This document shows positions 10,127 through 20,760 of a stretch of DNA of 59,628 nucleotides, in pieces. Source of the DNA: an uncultured Lachnospiraceae bacterium (GTDB lineage: Bacteria; Bacillota; Clostridia; Lachnospirales; Lachnospiraceae); contig CAJOFN010000002.1 of the NCBI GenBank assembly GCA_905233905.1, forward strand, positions 1 through 59,628, in the 5' to 3' direction. The notes beneath the pieces are model-generated. The model ran no database searches, was not told the DNA's origin, and saw nothing but the letters and a program-made list of their open reading frames with translations. The stretch's first letter is position 1. Each line of letters starts with the position of its first letter. Position numbers and translations under genes: made by a program.

Positions 10127-11290
10127 TTACTTTATTACCCTGATCCTGATAACCTCAGATATCTTTTTAAGCTTCTTTAACGCACCCTCTGTCACAGGAG
10201 TATCAAGATCCAAAAGAGCATATGCCAGCGTACCCCTGGTCTTATTGAACATATCCGATACATTGATATTGTCGTCGCCCATTATGGTCGTATACTGGGC
10301 GATAACGCCCTTAACATTGTGATGCATGATGGCTACCCTGCCGGCCCTGGGAGGAACACCCATATCGCAGTCAGGGAAGTTTACGGAATTTATGATATTT
10401 CCGTTCTCAATATAGTCCATGGTCTGCTCTACAGCCATTACAGCGCAGTTATCCTCTGCCTCCGCCGTAGATGCCCCTAGATGAGGTGTGAGTATAACCC
10501 CCGGCTTTCCCGCAGTTGTGGTGTTGGGGAAGTCTGATACATACTTCCTTACCTTGCCGGCATTTATGGCGTCAAGCACCGCCTGCTCGTCCACTAAAAG
10601 ATCCCTTGCAAAATTCAGGATAACAACCCCCGGCTTCATCTCCTCTAAGGCTTCTTTGTTGATCATACGCCTGGTATTGTCCATAAGTGGAACATGAACG
10701 GTAATATAATCACACTGCTTGTAAATATCACTTAAGTTGTCAATATGCCTTACGCTTCTGGAAAGGTTCCAGGCAGCCTTAACGGAAATATAAGGATCGT
10801 AGCCATATACCTCCATACCAAAGTGGGTAGCTGCATTTGCAACCCTTACGCCTATGGCGCCAAGACCGATAACACCCAGCTTCTTACCGAAAAGCTCTGT
10901 GCCGGCATAGTTCTTCTTTGCCTTTTCCATGGCACTGGCGATCTCTTTGTCGTCGGCATTTTCATCAACCCAGCTCTTGCCGCCGATTATATCCCTTCCG
11001 GCAAGCAGCATCCCGGCAAATACCATTTCCTTTACGGCGTTGGCATTGGCTCCCGGGGTATTAAATACCACTATGCCGTGTTCCGCGCAGTCCTGAATGG
11101 GGATATTGTTCACTCCCGCTCCTGCCCTTGCCACGCACAAAAGCTTTTCATGGAAACGCATATCGTGAAGCTTCGCGCTCCTTACCAGTATGGCGTCAGC
11201 ATCCTGTACATCCTTTGTCTCCTCGTAATCCCTGGTAAACAGGGACGTACCTTTTTCCGAGATCGGGTTCTGACAGTTGTAATAATACAT
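10127..11290 (-). CDS. serA: D-3-phosphoglycerate dehydrogenase with C-terminal ACT-like domain
   Basis: GAGVNNIPIQDCAEHGIVVFNTPGANANAVKE, NAD motif GLGAIGVRVANAA, TPHLGASTAEAEDN. Confidence 0.92.
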   Translation of the reverse strand: MYYYNCQNPISEKGTSLFTRDYEETKDVQDADAILVRSAKLHDMRFHEKLLCVARAGAGVNNIPIQDCAEHGIVVFNTPGANANAVKEMVFAGMLLAGRDIIGGKSWVDENADDKEIASAMEKAKKNYAGTELFGKKLGVIGLGAIGVRVANAATHFGMEVYGYDPYISVKAAWNLSRSVRHIDNLSDIYKQCDYITVHVPLMDNTRRMINKEALEEMKPGVVILNFARDLLVDEQAVLDAINAGKVRKYVSDFPNTTTAGKPGVILTPHLGASTAEAEDNCAVMAVEQTMDYIENGNIINSVNFPDCDMGVPPRAGRVAIMHHNVKGVIAQYTTIMGDDNINVSDMFNKTRGTLAYALLDLDTPVTEGALKKLKKISEVIRIRVIK

Positions 11291-11314
11291 GATTACATGG
11301 CTCCTTATCCGTGA

Positions 11315-12397
11315 TTAACTGTTTTTACTTTCAAAGTCTTCCATAAAGGCAACAAGCTTTTCCACGCCAGCCAAAGGCATGGCATTGTATATTGAAGCCC
11401 TCATGCCGCCAACGCTGCGGTGTCCCTTGAGATTTTCAAGACCCGCTTCCTTAGCCTCGGCGACAAATCTTGCGTCAAGCTCATCATTGCCTGTAACAAA
11501 AGGAACATTCATAAGGGATCTGTCCTTCTTTACAACGGTTCCCCTAAAGAGCCTGCTGTTGTCAAGGAAATCATAGAGAAGCTTCGCCTTTTTGACATTG
11601 CGCTCCTTCATCACCTCAAGACCGCCCATGTCAAGTATCCATTTGAATACCTTGCCGCAGATATAAATACCGTAGCAGGGAGGGGTATTGTACATGGAAC
11701 CGTTATCCGCCTGGGTTTTCCACTTCATCATGGTGGGAGTACCCTCCAGGCAGTCCTCCCTTATAAGGTCTTCCCTGATGATATTTATAACCACGCCTGC
11801 CGGCCCGATATTCTTCTGAACTCCGCCGTATACCACGCCGTATTTCGTAACATCCATAGGCTCTGATAAGAAGCAGGAGGAAACATCGGATACCAGATCC
11901 TTGCCCTTGGTGTTGGGAAGGTTTTGGTACTTTGTGCCGTAGATCGTATTATTTTCACAGATATAGACATAGTCCATATCATCTGTTATGGGAAGGTCAT
12001 CCACCTCGGGGATGTAGGAAAAGGTCTTGTCGGCAGAGCTTGCAAGCTCCACAGCATCTCCGTAAATGGAAGCCTCAGCCCGGGCCTTCTTTGCCCACTG
12101 CCCTGTAACAATATAGCCTGCCTTTTTATTTTTCATAAGGTTCATGGGAACAGCGGCAAACTGCAGTGAGGCTCCGCCCTGCAAAAACAGTACCTTATAA
12201 TTGTCCGGTACGGATAAAAGCTTTCTCAGATCCGCTTCCGCTGTTGTTATGATGTCGTCATACATCTTTGAGCGGTGGCTCATCTCCATTACGGACATAC
12301 CACAGCCCCTGTAATCCATCATCTCCTCAGCAGCTTCCTTTAAAACCTCTTCTGGTAGTACCGCAGGTCCTGCGGAAAAATTATAAACTCTTGCCAT
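11315..12397 (-). CDS. serC: Phosphoserine aminotransferase
   Basis: VYNFSAGPAVLPEEVL, VYGGVQKNIGPAGV lysine motif, adjacent to serA. Confidence 0.96.
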   Translation of the reverse strand: MARVYNFSAGPAVLPEEVLKEAAEEMMDYRGCGMSVMEMSHRSKMYDDIITTAEADLRKLLSVPDNYKVLFLQGGASLQFAAVPMNLMKNKKAGYIVTGQWAKKARAEASIYGDAVELASSADKTFSYIPEVDDLPITDDMDYVYICENNTIYGTKYQNLPNTKGKDLVSDVSSCFLSEPMDVTKYGVVYGGVQKNIGPAGVVINIIREDLIREDCLEGTPTMMKWKTQADNGSMYNTPPCYGIYICGKVFKWILDMGGLEVMKERNVKKAKLLYDFLDNSRLFRGTVVKKDRSLMNVPFVTGNDELDARFVAEAKEAGLENLKGHRSVGGMRASIYNAMPLAGVEKLVAFMEDFESKNS

Positions 12398-12414
12398 TAT
12401 CCGTCTCCTTTTTG

Positions 12415-14094
12415 TTATTTTTGATTCAATGCCTCAGGTCCGAAGCACTCGCTTATGGGAGTCCCGGGAGCCACCATGGGCCATACCTTGTCATCCCTGT
12501 CTATCATTGCGTCTATCAATATGGGTTCTGTTGCAAAGACAGCCTCTTTTAACGCTGCTTCATACTCCTTCCTGTTGGTGACACGCACGGCATTTATTCC
12601 AAATGCCTCTGCCACCTTTACATAATCCACATCCTCATCCAGAACCGTCGCCGAATAATTCTCATCGTAGAACAGATCCTGCCACTGCCTTACCATTCCG
12701 AGAACATGATTATCCATTATTATCTCAACAATGGGCACACCCTCCCGCTTTGCTGTGGCAAGCTCATTCATGTTCATTCTGAAGCAGCCGTCTCCGGCTA
12801 TATTAAAGACCTTTTTGTGACCCAGTCCGATGGACGCGCCTATGCTTGCTCCAAGTCCGTAACCCATGGTCCCGCAGCCTCCAGAGGTGATAAGCTGTCT
12901 GGGGCGGCTGAATTTATAATACTGCGCAGCCCACATCTGATGCTGGCCGACCTCAGTGGTAATGACCGCGTCACCCTTTGTCATCTCATACAGAGTCTTT
13001 ATCATGTAAGGACCGTTAAGCCCTTCGGCAATATCATCCTTTTCCCTGGAGGAAGCGATCTCTTCTATCCGCTTCATCCACAGGCTGTGATCCATCTTTG
13101 GAAGCAGGGGATTAAGCTGCCTTAATATTCCCCTTATATCTCCCACAACCTGCGCGGTAGCCACTATGTTCTTGTTGATCTCAACCGGGTCTATGTCAAA
13201 TTGCAGTATCTTTGCCTTTTTTGCAAACTCCTTTGGATTGCCCAGAATACGATCTGAAAACCTTGTGCCTATGGCTATCAGCAGGTCACACTCGCTGACA
13301 CCGAGATTTGATGTCTTTGTGCCGTGCATGCCAAGCATTCCGGTGTATCGTCTGTTCCTGCCGTCAAAAGCTCCTTTACCCATAAGGGTATCACAGACAG
13401 GTGCGTCCACAAGCTCGGTAAACTCGGCAAGCTCCTCACTTGCTCCGGAAATAACGGCGCCTCCGCCGATCATGATATAGGGTCTTTCGGACTCCGAGAT
13501 CATCCTCGCCGCACGCTTGAGATCCTCCTGTGTGATGGTCTTAACCACCGGCTCTACGGGCTCAGGCTCCTGGAGAGTAAACTCAGCCATGGTATCTGTG
13601 ATATTCTTTGGAATATCAATAAGTACCGGTCCGGGGCGTCCCGAACGGGCAATGTTAAAGCCCCGTCTTATGGTATCCGCCAGCTTGTCAGCATCCTTTA
13701 CTATGAAATTGTGCTTGGTGATCGGCATGGTGATACCGGCAATATCCACCTCCTGAAAGCTGTCCTTGCCTAAAAGCGCAAGTCCCACATTGCAGGTTAT
13801 GGCTACTACTGGAACAGAATCCATGTACGCTGTAGCTATACCAGTGACCAGATTCGTTGCTCCGGGACCGCTGGTGGCAAAGCATACTCCTACCCTTCCG
13901 GTAGCCCTCGCGTATCCATCGGCAGCGTGAGCCGCCCCCTGCTCATGGCTTACCAGCACATGATGGATCTCATCCCTGTGCCTGTAAAGCTCATCGTAGA
14001 GGTTAAGGATCGCTCCTCCGGGATAGCCGAAAATGGTATCAACTCCCTGTTCCTTTAAACATTCAATTACGATCTGAGAACCGTTTAACTGCAT
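12415..14094 (-). CDS. ilvB: Acetolactate synthase large subunit
   Basis: GSQIVIECLKEQGVDTIFGYPGGAILNLYDEL..., ThDP motif GDGCFRMNMNELATAKREGVPIVEIIMDN. Confidence 0.95.
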   Translation of the reverse strand: MQLNGSQIVIECLKEQGVDTIFGYPGGAILNLYDELYRHRDEIHHVLVSHEQGAAHAADGYARATGRVGVCFATSGPGATNLVTGIATAYMDSVPVVAITCNVGLALLGKDSFQEVDIAGITMPITKHNFIVKDADKLADTIRRGFNIARSGRPGPVLIDIPKNITDTMAEFTLQEPEPVEPVVKTITQEDLKRAARMISESERPYIMIGGGAVISGASEELAEFTELVDAPVCDTLMGKGAFDGRNRRYTGMLGMHGTKTSNLGVSECDLLIAIGTRFSDRILGNPKEFAKKAKILQFDIDPVEINKNIVATAQVVGDIRGILRQLNPLLPKMDHSLWMKRIEEIASSREKDDIAEGLNGPYMIKTLYEMTKGDAVITTEVGQHQMWAAQYYKFSRPRQLITSGGCGTMGYGLGASIGASIGLGHKKVFNIAGDGCFRMNMNELATAKREGVPIVEIIMDNHVLGMVRQWQDLFYDENYSATVLDEDVDYVKVAEAFGINAVRVTNRKEYEAALKEAVFATEPILIDAMIDRDDKVWPMVAPGTPISECFGPEALNQK

Positions 14095-14097
14095 CCC

Positions 14098-15774
14098 TTA
14101 TTCTCCTGCCTTTGGTATCTCAAGAATAGCTCCTCTGTTGCCTGATGTTACCATGGCGGCATAGCGGGCCAGATAACCTTCCGTAACCTTGGGCACCTTG
14201 GGCTTAAGCGCGGCGCGTCGCTTATCAAGCTCTTCGTCGGATACCTTAAGATCAAGCTTCAAGCCCGGTATATCTATCGAAATAATATCTCCCTCTTCCA
14301 CAAGGGCTATGGGACCTCCTACCGCTGCCTCAGGAGATACATGTCCTATGGACGCGCCTCTTGAAGCCCCTGAAAACCTTCCGTCTGTAATAAGGGCAAC
14401 GCTTGAGCCTAAGCCCATGCCTGCTATTGCGGAGGTAGGATTTAGCATTTCGCGCATACCCGGGCCGCCCTTGGGTCCCTCGTAGCGGATAACTACCACG
14501 TCACCTTCATTTATCTTTCCGCCCTTGATAGCGTCAATCGCGTCCTCTTCGCTGTCAAATACCCTCGCCGGTCCTTCGTGTACCATCATCTCGTCCACTA
14601 CGGCTGATCTTTTTACCACAGACCCGTCAGGAGCAAGGTTGCCCTTTAATACTGCAAGACCGCCTGTTTTAGAGTAAGGATTATCCACAGGCCTTATAAC
14701 CTCGGGATTTAAGTTGACGGCATTTTGGATATTCTCTCCCACCGTCTTTCCGGTAACAGTCATGCAGTCGGTATGAAGGAGTCCTATATCTGCCAGCTCC
14801 TTCATTACGGCATATACGCCACCTGCCTCATTAAGGTCTTCCATGTAGGTCGGGCCTGCCGGAGCAAGATGGCAGAGATTCGGCGTCCTCTCACTTATGG
14901 GATTGGCATATGAAATATCAAAATCAAAGCCGATCTCATGGGCTATGGCAGGCAGGTGAAGCATGGAATTTGTAGAGCATCCCAAAGCCATATCAACTGT
15001 AAGGGCATTCTCAATAGCTTCCTTTGTCATTATGTCCCTGGGCCTGATATTCTTTTCAAGCATATCCATTACGGCATAACCTGCACGCTTTGCAAGACGA
15101 AGCCTCTCGGAATAAACCGCGGGGATGGTACCATTGCCCCTAAGTCCCATTCCAAGCACCTCTGTAAGGCAGTTCATGGAATTTGCGGTGTACATACCGG
15201 AGCATGAACCGCAGGTAGGGCATACCTTTTCCTCGTATACAGCCACATCCTCCTCTGTCATTGTACCGGCAGCGTGAGCTCCTACAGCCTCAAATATGGA
15301 TGAAAGGGAACGCTTCTTACCGTCGATATGTCCGGCAAGCATGGGTCCTCCTGATACAAATACCGTAGGAACATTGATCCTTGCCGCTGCCATAAGAAGG
15401 CCGGGTACGTTCTTGTCACAGTTTGGCACCATGACAAGGGCGTCAAACTGATGGGCTATAGCCATACACTCCGTGGAATCCGCGATCAGGTCACGGGTAA
15501 CAAGGGAATATTTCATTCCGATATGTCCCATTGCAATACCGTCACATACGGCAATGGCAGGGAATACAACGGGAGTTCCGCCTGCCTCAGCCACGCCCAT
15601 GCGTACAGCGTCTACGATCTTGTCGATATTCATATGCCCGGGCACTATCTCATTATATGAGCTTACAATGCCCACCATTGGCTTTTTTACCTCTTCAGGA
15701 GTATAACCTAACGCATTTAACAGGCTTCTTGCCGGAGCCTGCTGCATACCGCATTTCATATTATCACTTTTCAT
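14098..15774 (-). CDS. ilvD: Dihydroxy-acid dehydratase
   Basis: [50 protein letters not shown]. Start placed at MKSDNMKCG, giving a TAATG overlap with leuB; the ORF track extends it to 15798. Confidence 0.95.
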   Translation of the reverse strand: MKSDNMKCGMQQAPARSLLNALGYTPEEVKKPMVGIVSSYNEIVPGHMNIDKIVDAVRMGVAEAGGTPVVFPAIAVCDGIAMGHIGMKYSLVTRDLIADSTECMAIAHQFDALVMVPNCDKNVPGLLMAAARINVPTVFVSGGPMLAGHIDGKKRSLSSIFEAVGAHAAGTMTEEDVAVYEEKVCPTCGSCSGMYTANSMNCLTEVLGMGLRGNGTIPAVYSERLRLAKRAGYAVMDMLEKNIRPRDIMTKEAIENALTVDMALGCSTNSMLHLPAIAHEIGFDFDISYANPISERTPNLCHLAPAGPTYMEDLNEAGGVYAVMKELADIGLLHTDCMTVTGKTVGENIQNAVNLNPEVIRPVDNPYSKTGGLAVLKGNLAPDGSVVKRSAVVDEMMVHEGPARVFDSEEDAIDAIKGGKINEGDVVVIRYEGPKGGPGMREMLNPTSAIAGMGLGSSVALITDGRFSGASRGASIGHVSPEAAVGGPIALVEEGDIISIDIPGLKLDLKVSDEELDKRRAALKPKVPKVTEGYLARYAAMVTSGNRGAILEIPKAGE

Positions 15775-16871
15775 TATGCCAACCTCTCTACTATGCAATC
15801 TCCCATTCCCTTTGTGTCTGTCTGTATGATGCCCGAAATATCCTCCGCAGGCATGATGTCGCCGGTCCTGTAGCCGTCCTTTAATGCCTTTTTGACAGCT
15901 CCTTCAACTGCCAGAGCCTCGTCGTCCATATCAAAGCTGTATCTTAGCATCATTGCCGCTGAAAGTATGGTGGCAATGGGATTGGCAATTCCCTTTCCTG
16001 CTATATCGGGAGCGCTTCCGCCGCTGGGCTCATAGAGTCCGAATTTTGTCTCGTTAAGACTGGCTGACGAAAGCATGCCAAGTGAGCCTGTGAGCATGCT
16101 TGCTTCATCTGATAATATATCCCCGAACATATTCTCCGTCAGGATGACATCAAACTGAGCCGGATCCTTGACAAGCTGCATTGCAGCGTTATCAACCAGC
16201 ATATGGGAACATTCAACCTCAGGATAATCAGCGGAGACCTCATCCACTACCTTACGCCACAGCCTTGATGAATCAAGCACATTAGCCTTATCCACGGAGC
16301 AGACCTTCTTATGGCGCTTCATAGCTATATCAAAGGCGCGGATGGCTATGCGACGGATCTCATTCTCATTATAAACAAGGGTATCATATGCCGTCACAAG
16401 ACCGTCCCTCTCCTCGGTTCCTCTTTCTCCGAAATAGAGACCGCCGGTGAGCTCCCTCATTATCATCATATCAAAGCCGTTTGCGACTATATCCTCTCTT
16501 AAAGGACAGGCCTCCTTAAGCTCATTATACAGATAAGCGGGCCTGAGATTTGCAAAAAGCCCCAAAGCCTTTCTGATGCCCAAAAGTCCCGCCTCCGGAC
16601 GCTTCTCAGGGGGAAGCTTGTACCAGGGTGAGGTCTTTGCGTCGCCGCCTATGGAGCCCATAAGCACGGCATCGCTTGCCTTTGCCGCTGCTATTGCCTC
16701 ATCAGTAAGAGGTACTCCGCAGGCATCTATGGACGCTCCGCCCATAAGTATCTCGGTGTATTCAAAGCTGTGGGAATATTTTGCCGCAACAGCGTCAAGC
16801 ACCTTTATAGCCTCTGCCACTATCTCGGGTCCGATACCGTCCCCGCGTATAACTCCTATCTTGTGCTGCAT
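15774..16871 (-). CDS. leuB: 3-isopropylmalate dehydrogenase
   Basis: [50 protein letters not shown]. Confidence 0.96.
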   Translation of the reverse strand: MQHKIGVIRGDGIGPEIVAEAIKVLDAVAAKYSHSFEYTEILMGGASIDACGVPLTDEAIAAAKASDAVLMGSIGGDAKTSPWYKLPPEKRPEAGLLGIRKALGLFANLRPAYLYNELKEACPLREDIVANGFDMMIMRELTGGLYFGERGTEERDGLVTAYDTLVYNENEIRRIAIRAFDIAMKRHKKVCSVDKANVLDSSRLWRKVVDEVSADYPEVECSHMLVDNAAMQLVKDPAQFDVILTENMFGDILSDEASMLTGSLGMLSSASLNETKFGLYEPSGGSAPDIAGKGIANPIATILSAAMMLRYSFDMDDEALAVEGAVKKALKDGYRTGDIMPAEDISGIIQTDTKGMGDCIVERLA

Positions 16872-16885
16872 AATTCTCCTCCAAA

Positions 16886-17086
16886 AAGCAAACCCGGAAT
16901 GTCGGGCCTATTTTTTTGACTCCTAGCCAAAGCCAGGTGGGTGACCGCAAATGATCTTCTGCCTTCCACCGCGAGATGAAGCATCTCTGAATGAGGCCTG
17001 GCATAGGATCAAAGATATAGGTGTCCCGTTTAAAGTAGATGTAGGTTCAAAAACAATAGGTTGAATCGAGCATTCCAGGTACTTGT
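16886..17086 (-). ncRNA. ssrS: 6S-like RNA immediately upstream of leuB (boundaries approximate)
   Basis: Hand fold gives a rod. Closing stem CCUGGAAUG(17071-17079)/CAUUCCGGG(16893-16901), then UCG/CGA, CCUA/UAGG and U/A-rich pairs. Bubble with 3'-side hairpin CCUGGC-UUUG-GCUAGG. Terminal arm GGG..ACC/GGU..CCC capped by GAGAUG-CUU-CAUCUC. About 200 nt, as expected for 6S RNA. No covariance model was run. Confidence 0.7.
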
Positions 17087-17094
17087 GCCTTATA

Positions 17095-17436
17095 TCATTT
17101 CTTCTTTTTGTCTTCCTTTTCCTCAGGCTCCTTTACAGAGTCCTCAGGCTTTTCTACAGCCTGTATGGCTGACTTCTGCATTGGGATGCGGCAGTTACGG
17201 TTGCTGCCGAATTCCACTATGACCGTATCATCCTCTATATCTATGATCACTCCGTAGAAACCGCTTGTGGTAAGTACCGTATCTCCCAGAGCAAGCTCCG
17301 AGAGCATCGCGTTTTTCTGGTTCGCTTCCTTTTGCTGGGGACGTATCATCATGAAATAGAATATCGCGAATATGATCGCCATCCACGATACCATGCTAAG
17401 GATACTTCCTCCTGCGGCTGATGCTGTAATTATCAT
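17095..17436 (-). CDS. yajC: Preprotein translocase subunit YajC
   Basis: Single TM helix then FYFMMIRPQQKEANQKNAMLSELALGDTVLTTSGFYGVI. Confidence 0.94.
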   Translation of the reverse strand: MIITASAAGGSILSMVSWMAIIFAIFYFMMIRPQQKEANQKNAMLSELALGDTVLTTSGFYGVIIDIEDDTVIVEFGSNRNCRIPMQKSAIQAVEKPEDSVKEPEEKEDKKKK

Positions 17437-17482
17437 TATCTGTATTCTCCTTCCTTGCGCGAATTATAATCAGTGTAGTATT

Positions 17483-18637
17483 TTACATTACATCCCCCGA
17501 TAGTGCAAGTATCTTGTTCTTTTTATAAGAAGCATACACTCCTGCGTCGATGGCATCCCTTATCTCCTTCATAAGATGGTTATAGAAATAGAGATTATGA
17601 AGCACTAATAGCCTCATCCCCAGCATTTCCTTTGCCTTCATAAGATGCCTGATGTATGACCTTGAATATTTCTGGCAGGCGGGACAGCCGCAGCCCTCTT
17701 CCAGAGGCTTCTCATCCGTTTCATAGCGCTTGTTTAAGATATTTATCCTGCCATGTGAGGTATAGGCGTGCCCGTGACGCCCGTTCCTGCTGGGATAGAC
17801 ACAGTCAAAGAAATCCACTCCCCGGTCTACCGCCTCCAGGATATTTTCCGGGGTTCCCACTCCCATAAGATAAGTGGGCCTGTCCTTGGGAAGAAAAGGC
17901 ACCGTCTCATCAAGTACCTCATACATCTGCTCATGTGTCTCTCCCACGGCAAGTCCGCCTATGGCATAGCCCGCCAGGTCAAGCTCCGATATCCTCTTTG
18001 CGTGATCTATGCGTATATCCTTGTAAATTGCGCCCTGGTTTATTCCAAACAAAAGCTGTTTTTTATTTATGGTTTCTTCAAGGCTGTTTAAGCGGTTAAG
18101 CTCATCCCTGCAGCGGTAAAGCCATCTGGTGGTCCGCTTAACGGACCTTATCACATATTCCCTTTCGGCAAGTGCATTGGGACACTCATCAAAGGCCATT
18201 GCAATGGTGGAGGCAAGATGGGATTGTATCTGCATGCTCTCCTCCGGCCCCATGAACACCTTGTGCCCGTCAATATGAGAGGCAAAGGTTACACCTTCTT
18301 CCTTTATCATGCGAAGCTTTGCCAGGGAAAATACCTGAAATCCGCCGGAATCCGTAAGTATGGGCCTGTCCCAGTTCATAAATTTATGAAGGCCTCCCAT
18401 TTTAAATACTATCTCATCCCCCGGTCGCAGATGCAGATGATATGTGTTGGAAAGCTCTATCTGTGTCCCAATCTCACGCAGATCCTCTGTGGAGACAGCG
18501 CCCTTGATCGCGGCGGCTGTTCCCACATTCATGAAAACGGGCGTCTCCACCACTCCGTGAACCGTGGTGAAACGCCCCCTTTTTGCCCTTCCATCGGTAT
18601 TGATCAATTCATACATTTTAAATATTCCATTTGACAT
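17483..18637 (-). CDS. tgt: tRNA-guanine transglycosylase
   Basis: HLRPGDEIVFKMGGLHKFMNWDRPILTDSGGFQVFSL, CxCxxC zinc site CGCPACQKYSRSYIRHL. Start could be internal at MYELINTDG (about 18616). Confidence 0.96.
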   Translation of the reverse strand: MSNGIFKMYELINTDGRAKRGRFTTVHGVVETPVFMNVGTAAAIKGAVSTEDLREIGTQIELSNTYHLHLRPGDEIVFKMGGLHKFMNWDRPILTDSGGFQVFSLAKLRMIKEEGVTFASHIDGHKVFMGPEESMQIQSHLASTIAMAFDECPNALAEREYVIRSVKRTTRWLYRCRDELNRLNSLEETINKKQLLFGINQGAIYKDIRIDHAKRISELDLAGYAIGGLAVGETHEQMYEVLDETVPFLPKDRPTYLMGVGTPENILEAVDRGVDFFDCVYPSRNGRHGHAYTSHGRINILNKRYETDEKPLEEGCGCPACQKYSRSYIRHLMKAKEMLGMRLLVLHNLYFYNHLMKEIRDAIDAGVYASYKKNKILALSGDVM

Positions 18638-19689
18638 GAGGCATTGGAAAGAACCGCGTCTGCCACTACCAGAGCAGCCATAGTCTCTACCACGACTACT
18701 GCCCTTGGAACAATGACCGGATCATGCCTGCCTGCTATGACTATCTGTGTATCCTCTCCCCCTGTCGTTACCGTATCCTGCTGAATGGATATGGAAGGCG
18801 TCGGCTTAAATGCGGCTCGAAATACTATATCCGAGCCGTCACTCATACCGCCTAACACTCCTCCTGAATGATTAGTGCGTTTTTGGATGCCCTCCTCCCC
18901 CTTACAGAAAGCATCGTTATTCTCACTGCCCTTCATCAGGGCAGCCTTAAAGCCCTCACCGATCTCAAAGCCCTTTACCGCCCCTATGGAAAGCATTGCA
19001 TAGGCAAGAGACGCGTCTAATTTGTCAAAGACGGGATCACCCAGGCCTGCCGGAGCGTTTTTTATAATACATTCAACGACTCCGCCAACGGAATCCCCTT
19101 CCTTCATTGCTTCTTCCAGATATATGGCTGCCTCTGCGGCGGTCTTTTCATCCGGCATATAGAGCTTATTATTCATCTCATCAAAATCCACATGGGTTAT
19201 CTCATGCGGACCTATGGATCTTGTGTAGGCAGAGACGGTTATTCCAAGCTCATTTAACATCTTCGCCGCAATGGCACCTGCTGCCACGCGCCCTATGGTC
19301 TCCCTGCCGGAGCTCCTGCCGCCGCCGCGGTAATCCCTTATGCCGTATTTGGCAAGAAAGGTACGGTCCGCGTGACCCGGCCTTAGGACATCCTTGATAT
19401 TGCTGTAGTCTCTGGATCTTTGATCCTTGTTTGCCACCATAAGGCTTATGGGAGTGCCGGTAGTAACTCCCTCAAACACCCCGGACAGTATCTGAACCGT
19501 ATCTGACTCGCTGCGCGCCGTAGTAAACCTGGACTGCCCGGGCTTTCGCCGGTCAAGATATGCCTGGATATCAGCTTCACAGAGCTTAAGCCCCGCAGGG
19601 ATACCGTCCACCACTGCGCCAACTGCCTTGCCGTGAGACTCACCCCAGGTGGACACCTTAAGATTTCTTCCGAATATGGAGCCGCCCAT
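18604..19689 (-). CDS. aroC: Chorismate synthase
   Basis: STWGESHGKAVGAVVDGIPAG, YRGGGRSSGRETIGRVAAGAIA, GGMSDGSDIVFRAAFKPTPSI. Confidence 0.96.
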   Translation of the reverse strand: MGGSIFGRNLKVSTWGESHGKAVGAVVDGIPAGLKLCEADIQAYLDRRKPGQSRFTTARSESDTVQILSGVFEGVTTGTPISLMVANKDQRSRDYSNIKDVLRPGHADRTFLAKYGIRDYRGGGRSSGRETIGRVAAGAIAAKMLNELGITVSAYTRSIGPHEITHVDFDEMNNKLYMPDEKTAAEAAIYLEEAMKEGDSVGGVVECIIKNAPAGLGDPVFDKLDASLAYAMLSIGAVKGFEIGEGFKAALMKGSENNDAFCKGEEGIQKRTNHSGGVLGGMSDGSDIVFRAAFKPTPSISIQQDTVTTGGEDTQIVIAGRHDPVIVPRAVVVVETMAALVVADAVLSNASCQMEYLKCMN

Positions 19690-20747
19690 CAGTCAATACC
19701 AAGAATACGGATGCAGTTGGGCTGGTTTGCCTTGATCGGAGCGCTTCTCTGTACAAAATGAGGCCTGTCTCCGTGGAAAACCTGGAAGGTACGGACTTCA
19801 TTGCTGTCATGGTTAAGAACCGCAACATACTCATCACCCGGCAGTACGGACAGCGACTTAGGGAAGTCTCCCGATATCTTTGTCATCTGTTCAAAGGAGA
19901 GCTTGCCGGTTTCATTGTCCCTGTGGAATACAGACACTCCGTTGTAGCCGTCTATTGAAACATAAATATAATCACCCTTAAATGACTGGCACATGCAGCT
20001 TGCTTCGGTGAGCATACTATAATCCTTATCAAGAACGGAAATCTTCTGGATCCTCTCGAATTCCGGCTCGCCGTCCTTATCCTCATAGGTGTAAACCTCT
20101 ATGAGATTGGCTACTTCATCAAGGATATAGCAGAATCTTCCGTCATGTGAAAATCTGATGGTCCGGGGCGCCGCGTCCAGAACGCAGCGGATTATATGCG
20201 CTAATTTGAGCCTTCCTGCTTCATAGTCGATCCTGTACACCTTGACCTGTGACAGACCGTGATCCACCGCGAGAAGATATTTCTCATCTCTGGTAAGCTT
20301 TACACAGCTAACCATTGGATGATCGATCCTGCGCTCGTACTTTGTGTATGCCACTCCCCTGTGGAAGATGCCGTCAGCTATGCCGTCTATGGTACCGTCA
20401 GGATTAAGGCGCATCATCGTAACCCTGCCGTCGTGATAGCCTCCCACGAACAGGTATCTGTTAAGGGAATCAACCTCAACAAAGCATCCCCTCATTCCGC
20501 CAATCTGTTTCTGGCTGGTCTTGGTAAGATCGCCGTTTTCCCCTACTGTGAATGAAGCTACACCCTCATCAGCTATTGAATACAGGAATTTTCCATTCCT
20601 TGAAAGAGTAAGATAGGACGGATTGTTGATCTCCGCAACACTCTGCTCCGTAAGCCTGCCCTTTTCCATATCAACATCATAGACATGAATTCCAACCGAT
20701 GTCTCATGAGTGTATGTTCCAACATATGCCTTAAACTTCTGCGCCAT
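19689..20747 (-). CDS. Lactonase family beta-propeller protein (6-phosphogluconolactonase-like)
   Basis: YVGTYTHETSVGIHVYDVD..., repeated beta-propeller segments, CVKLTRDEKYLLAVDHG. Confidence 0.85.
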   Translation of the reverse strand: MAQKFKAYVGTYTHETSVGIHVYDVDMEKGRLTEQSVAEINNPSYLTLSRNGKFLYSIADEGVASFTVGENGDLTKTSQKQIGGMRGCFVEVDSLNRYLFVGGYHDGRVTMMRLNPDGTIDGIADGIFHRGVAYTKYERRIDHPMVSCVKLTRDEKYLLAVDHGLSQVKVYRIDYEAGRLKLAHIIRCVLDAAPRTIRFSHDGRFCYILDEVANLIEVYTYEDKDGEPEFERIQKISVLDKDYSMLTEASCMCQSFKGDYIYVSIDGYNGVSVFHRDNETGKLSFEQMTKISGDFPKSLSVLPGDEYVAVLNHDSNEVRTFQVFHGDRPHFVQRSAPIKANQPNCIRILGID

Positions 20748-20760
20748 TTCTTCCCCCCTG

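Noticed and set aside
16795-17004. 69-aa minus-strand ORF MPGLIQRCFISRWKAEDH...
   Set aside because: It lies in the 6S-like RNA and overlaps the leuB start in another frame; no RBS or recognisable protein.
16880-17095. Possible T-box or other riboswitch upstream of leuB
   Set aside because: No AGGGTGGNACCGCG antiterminator sequence; the pairing pattern fits a 6S-type rod much better.
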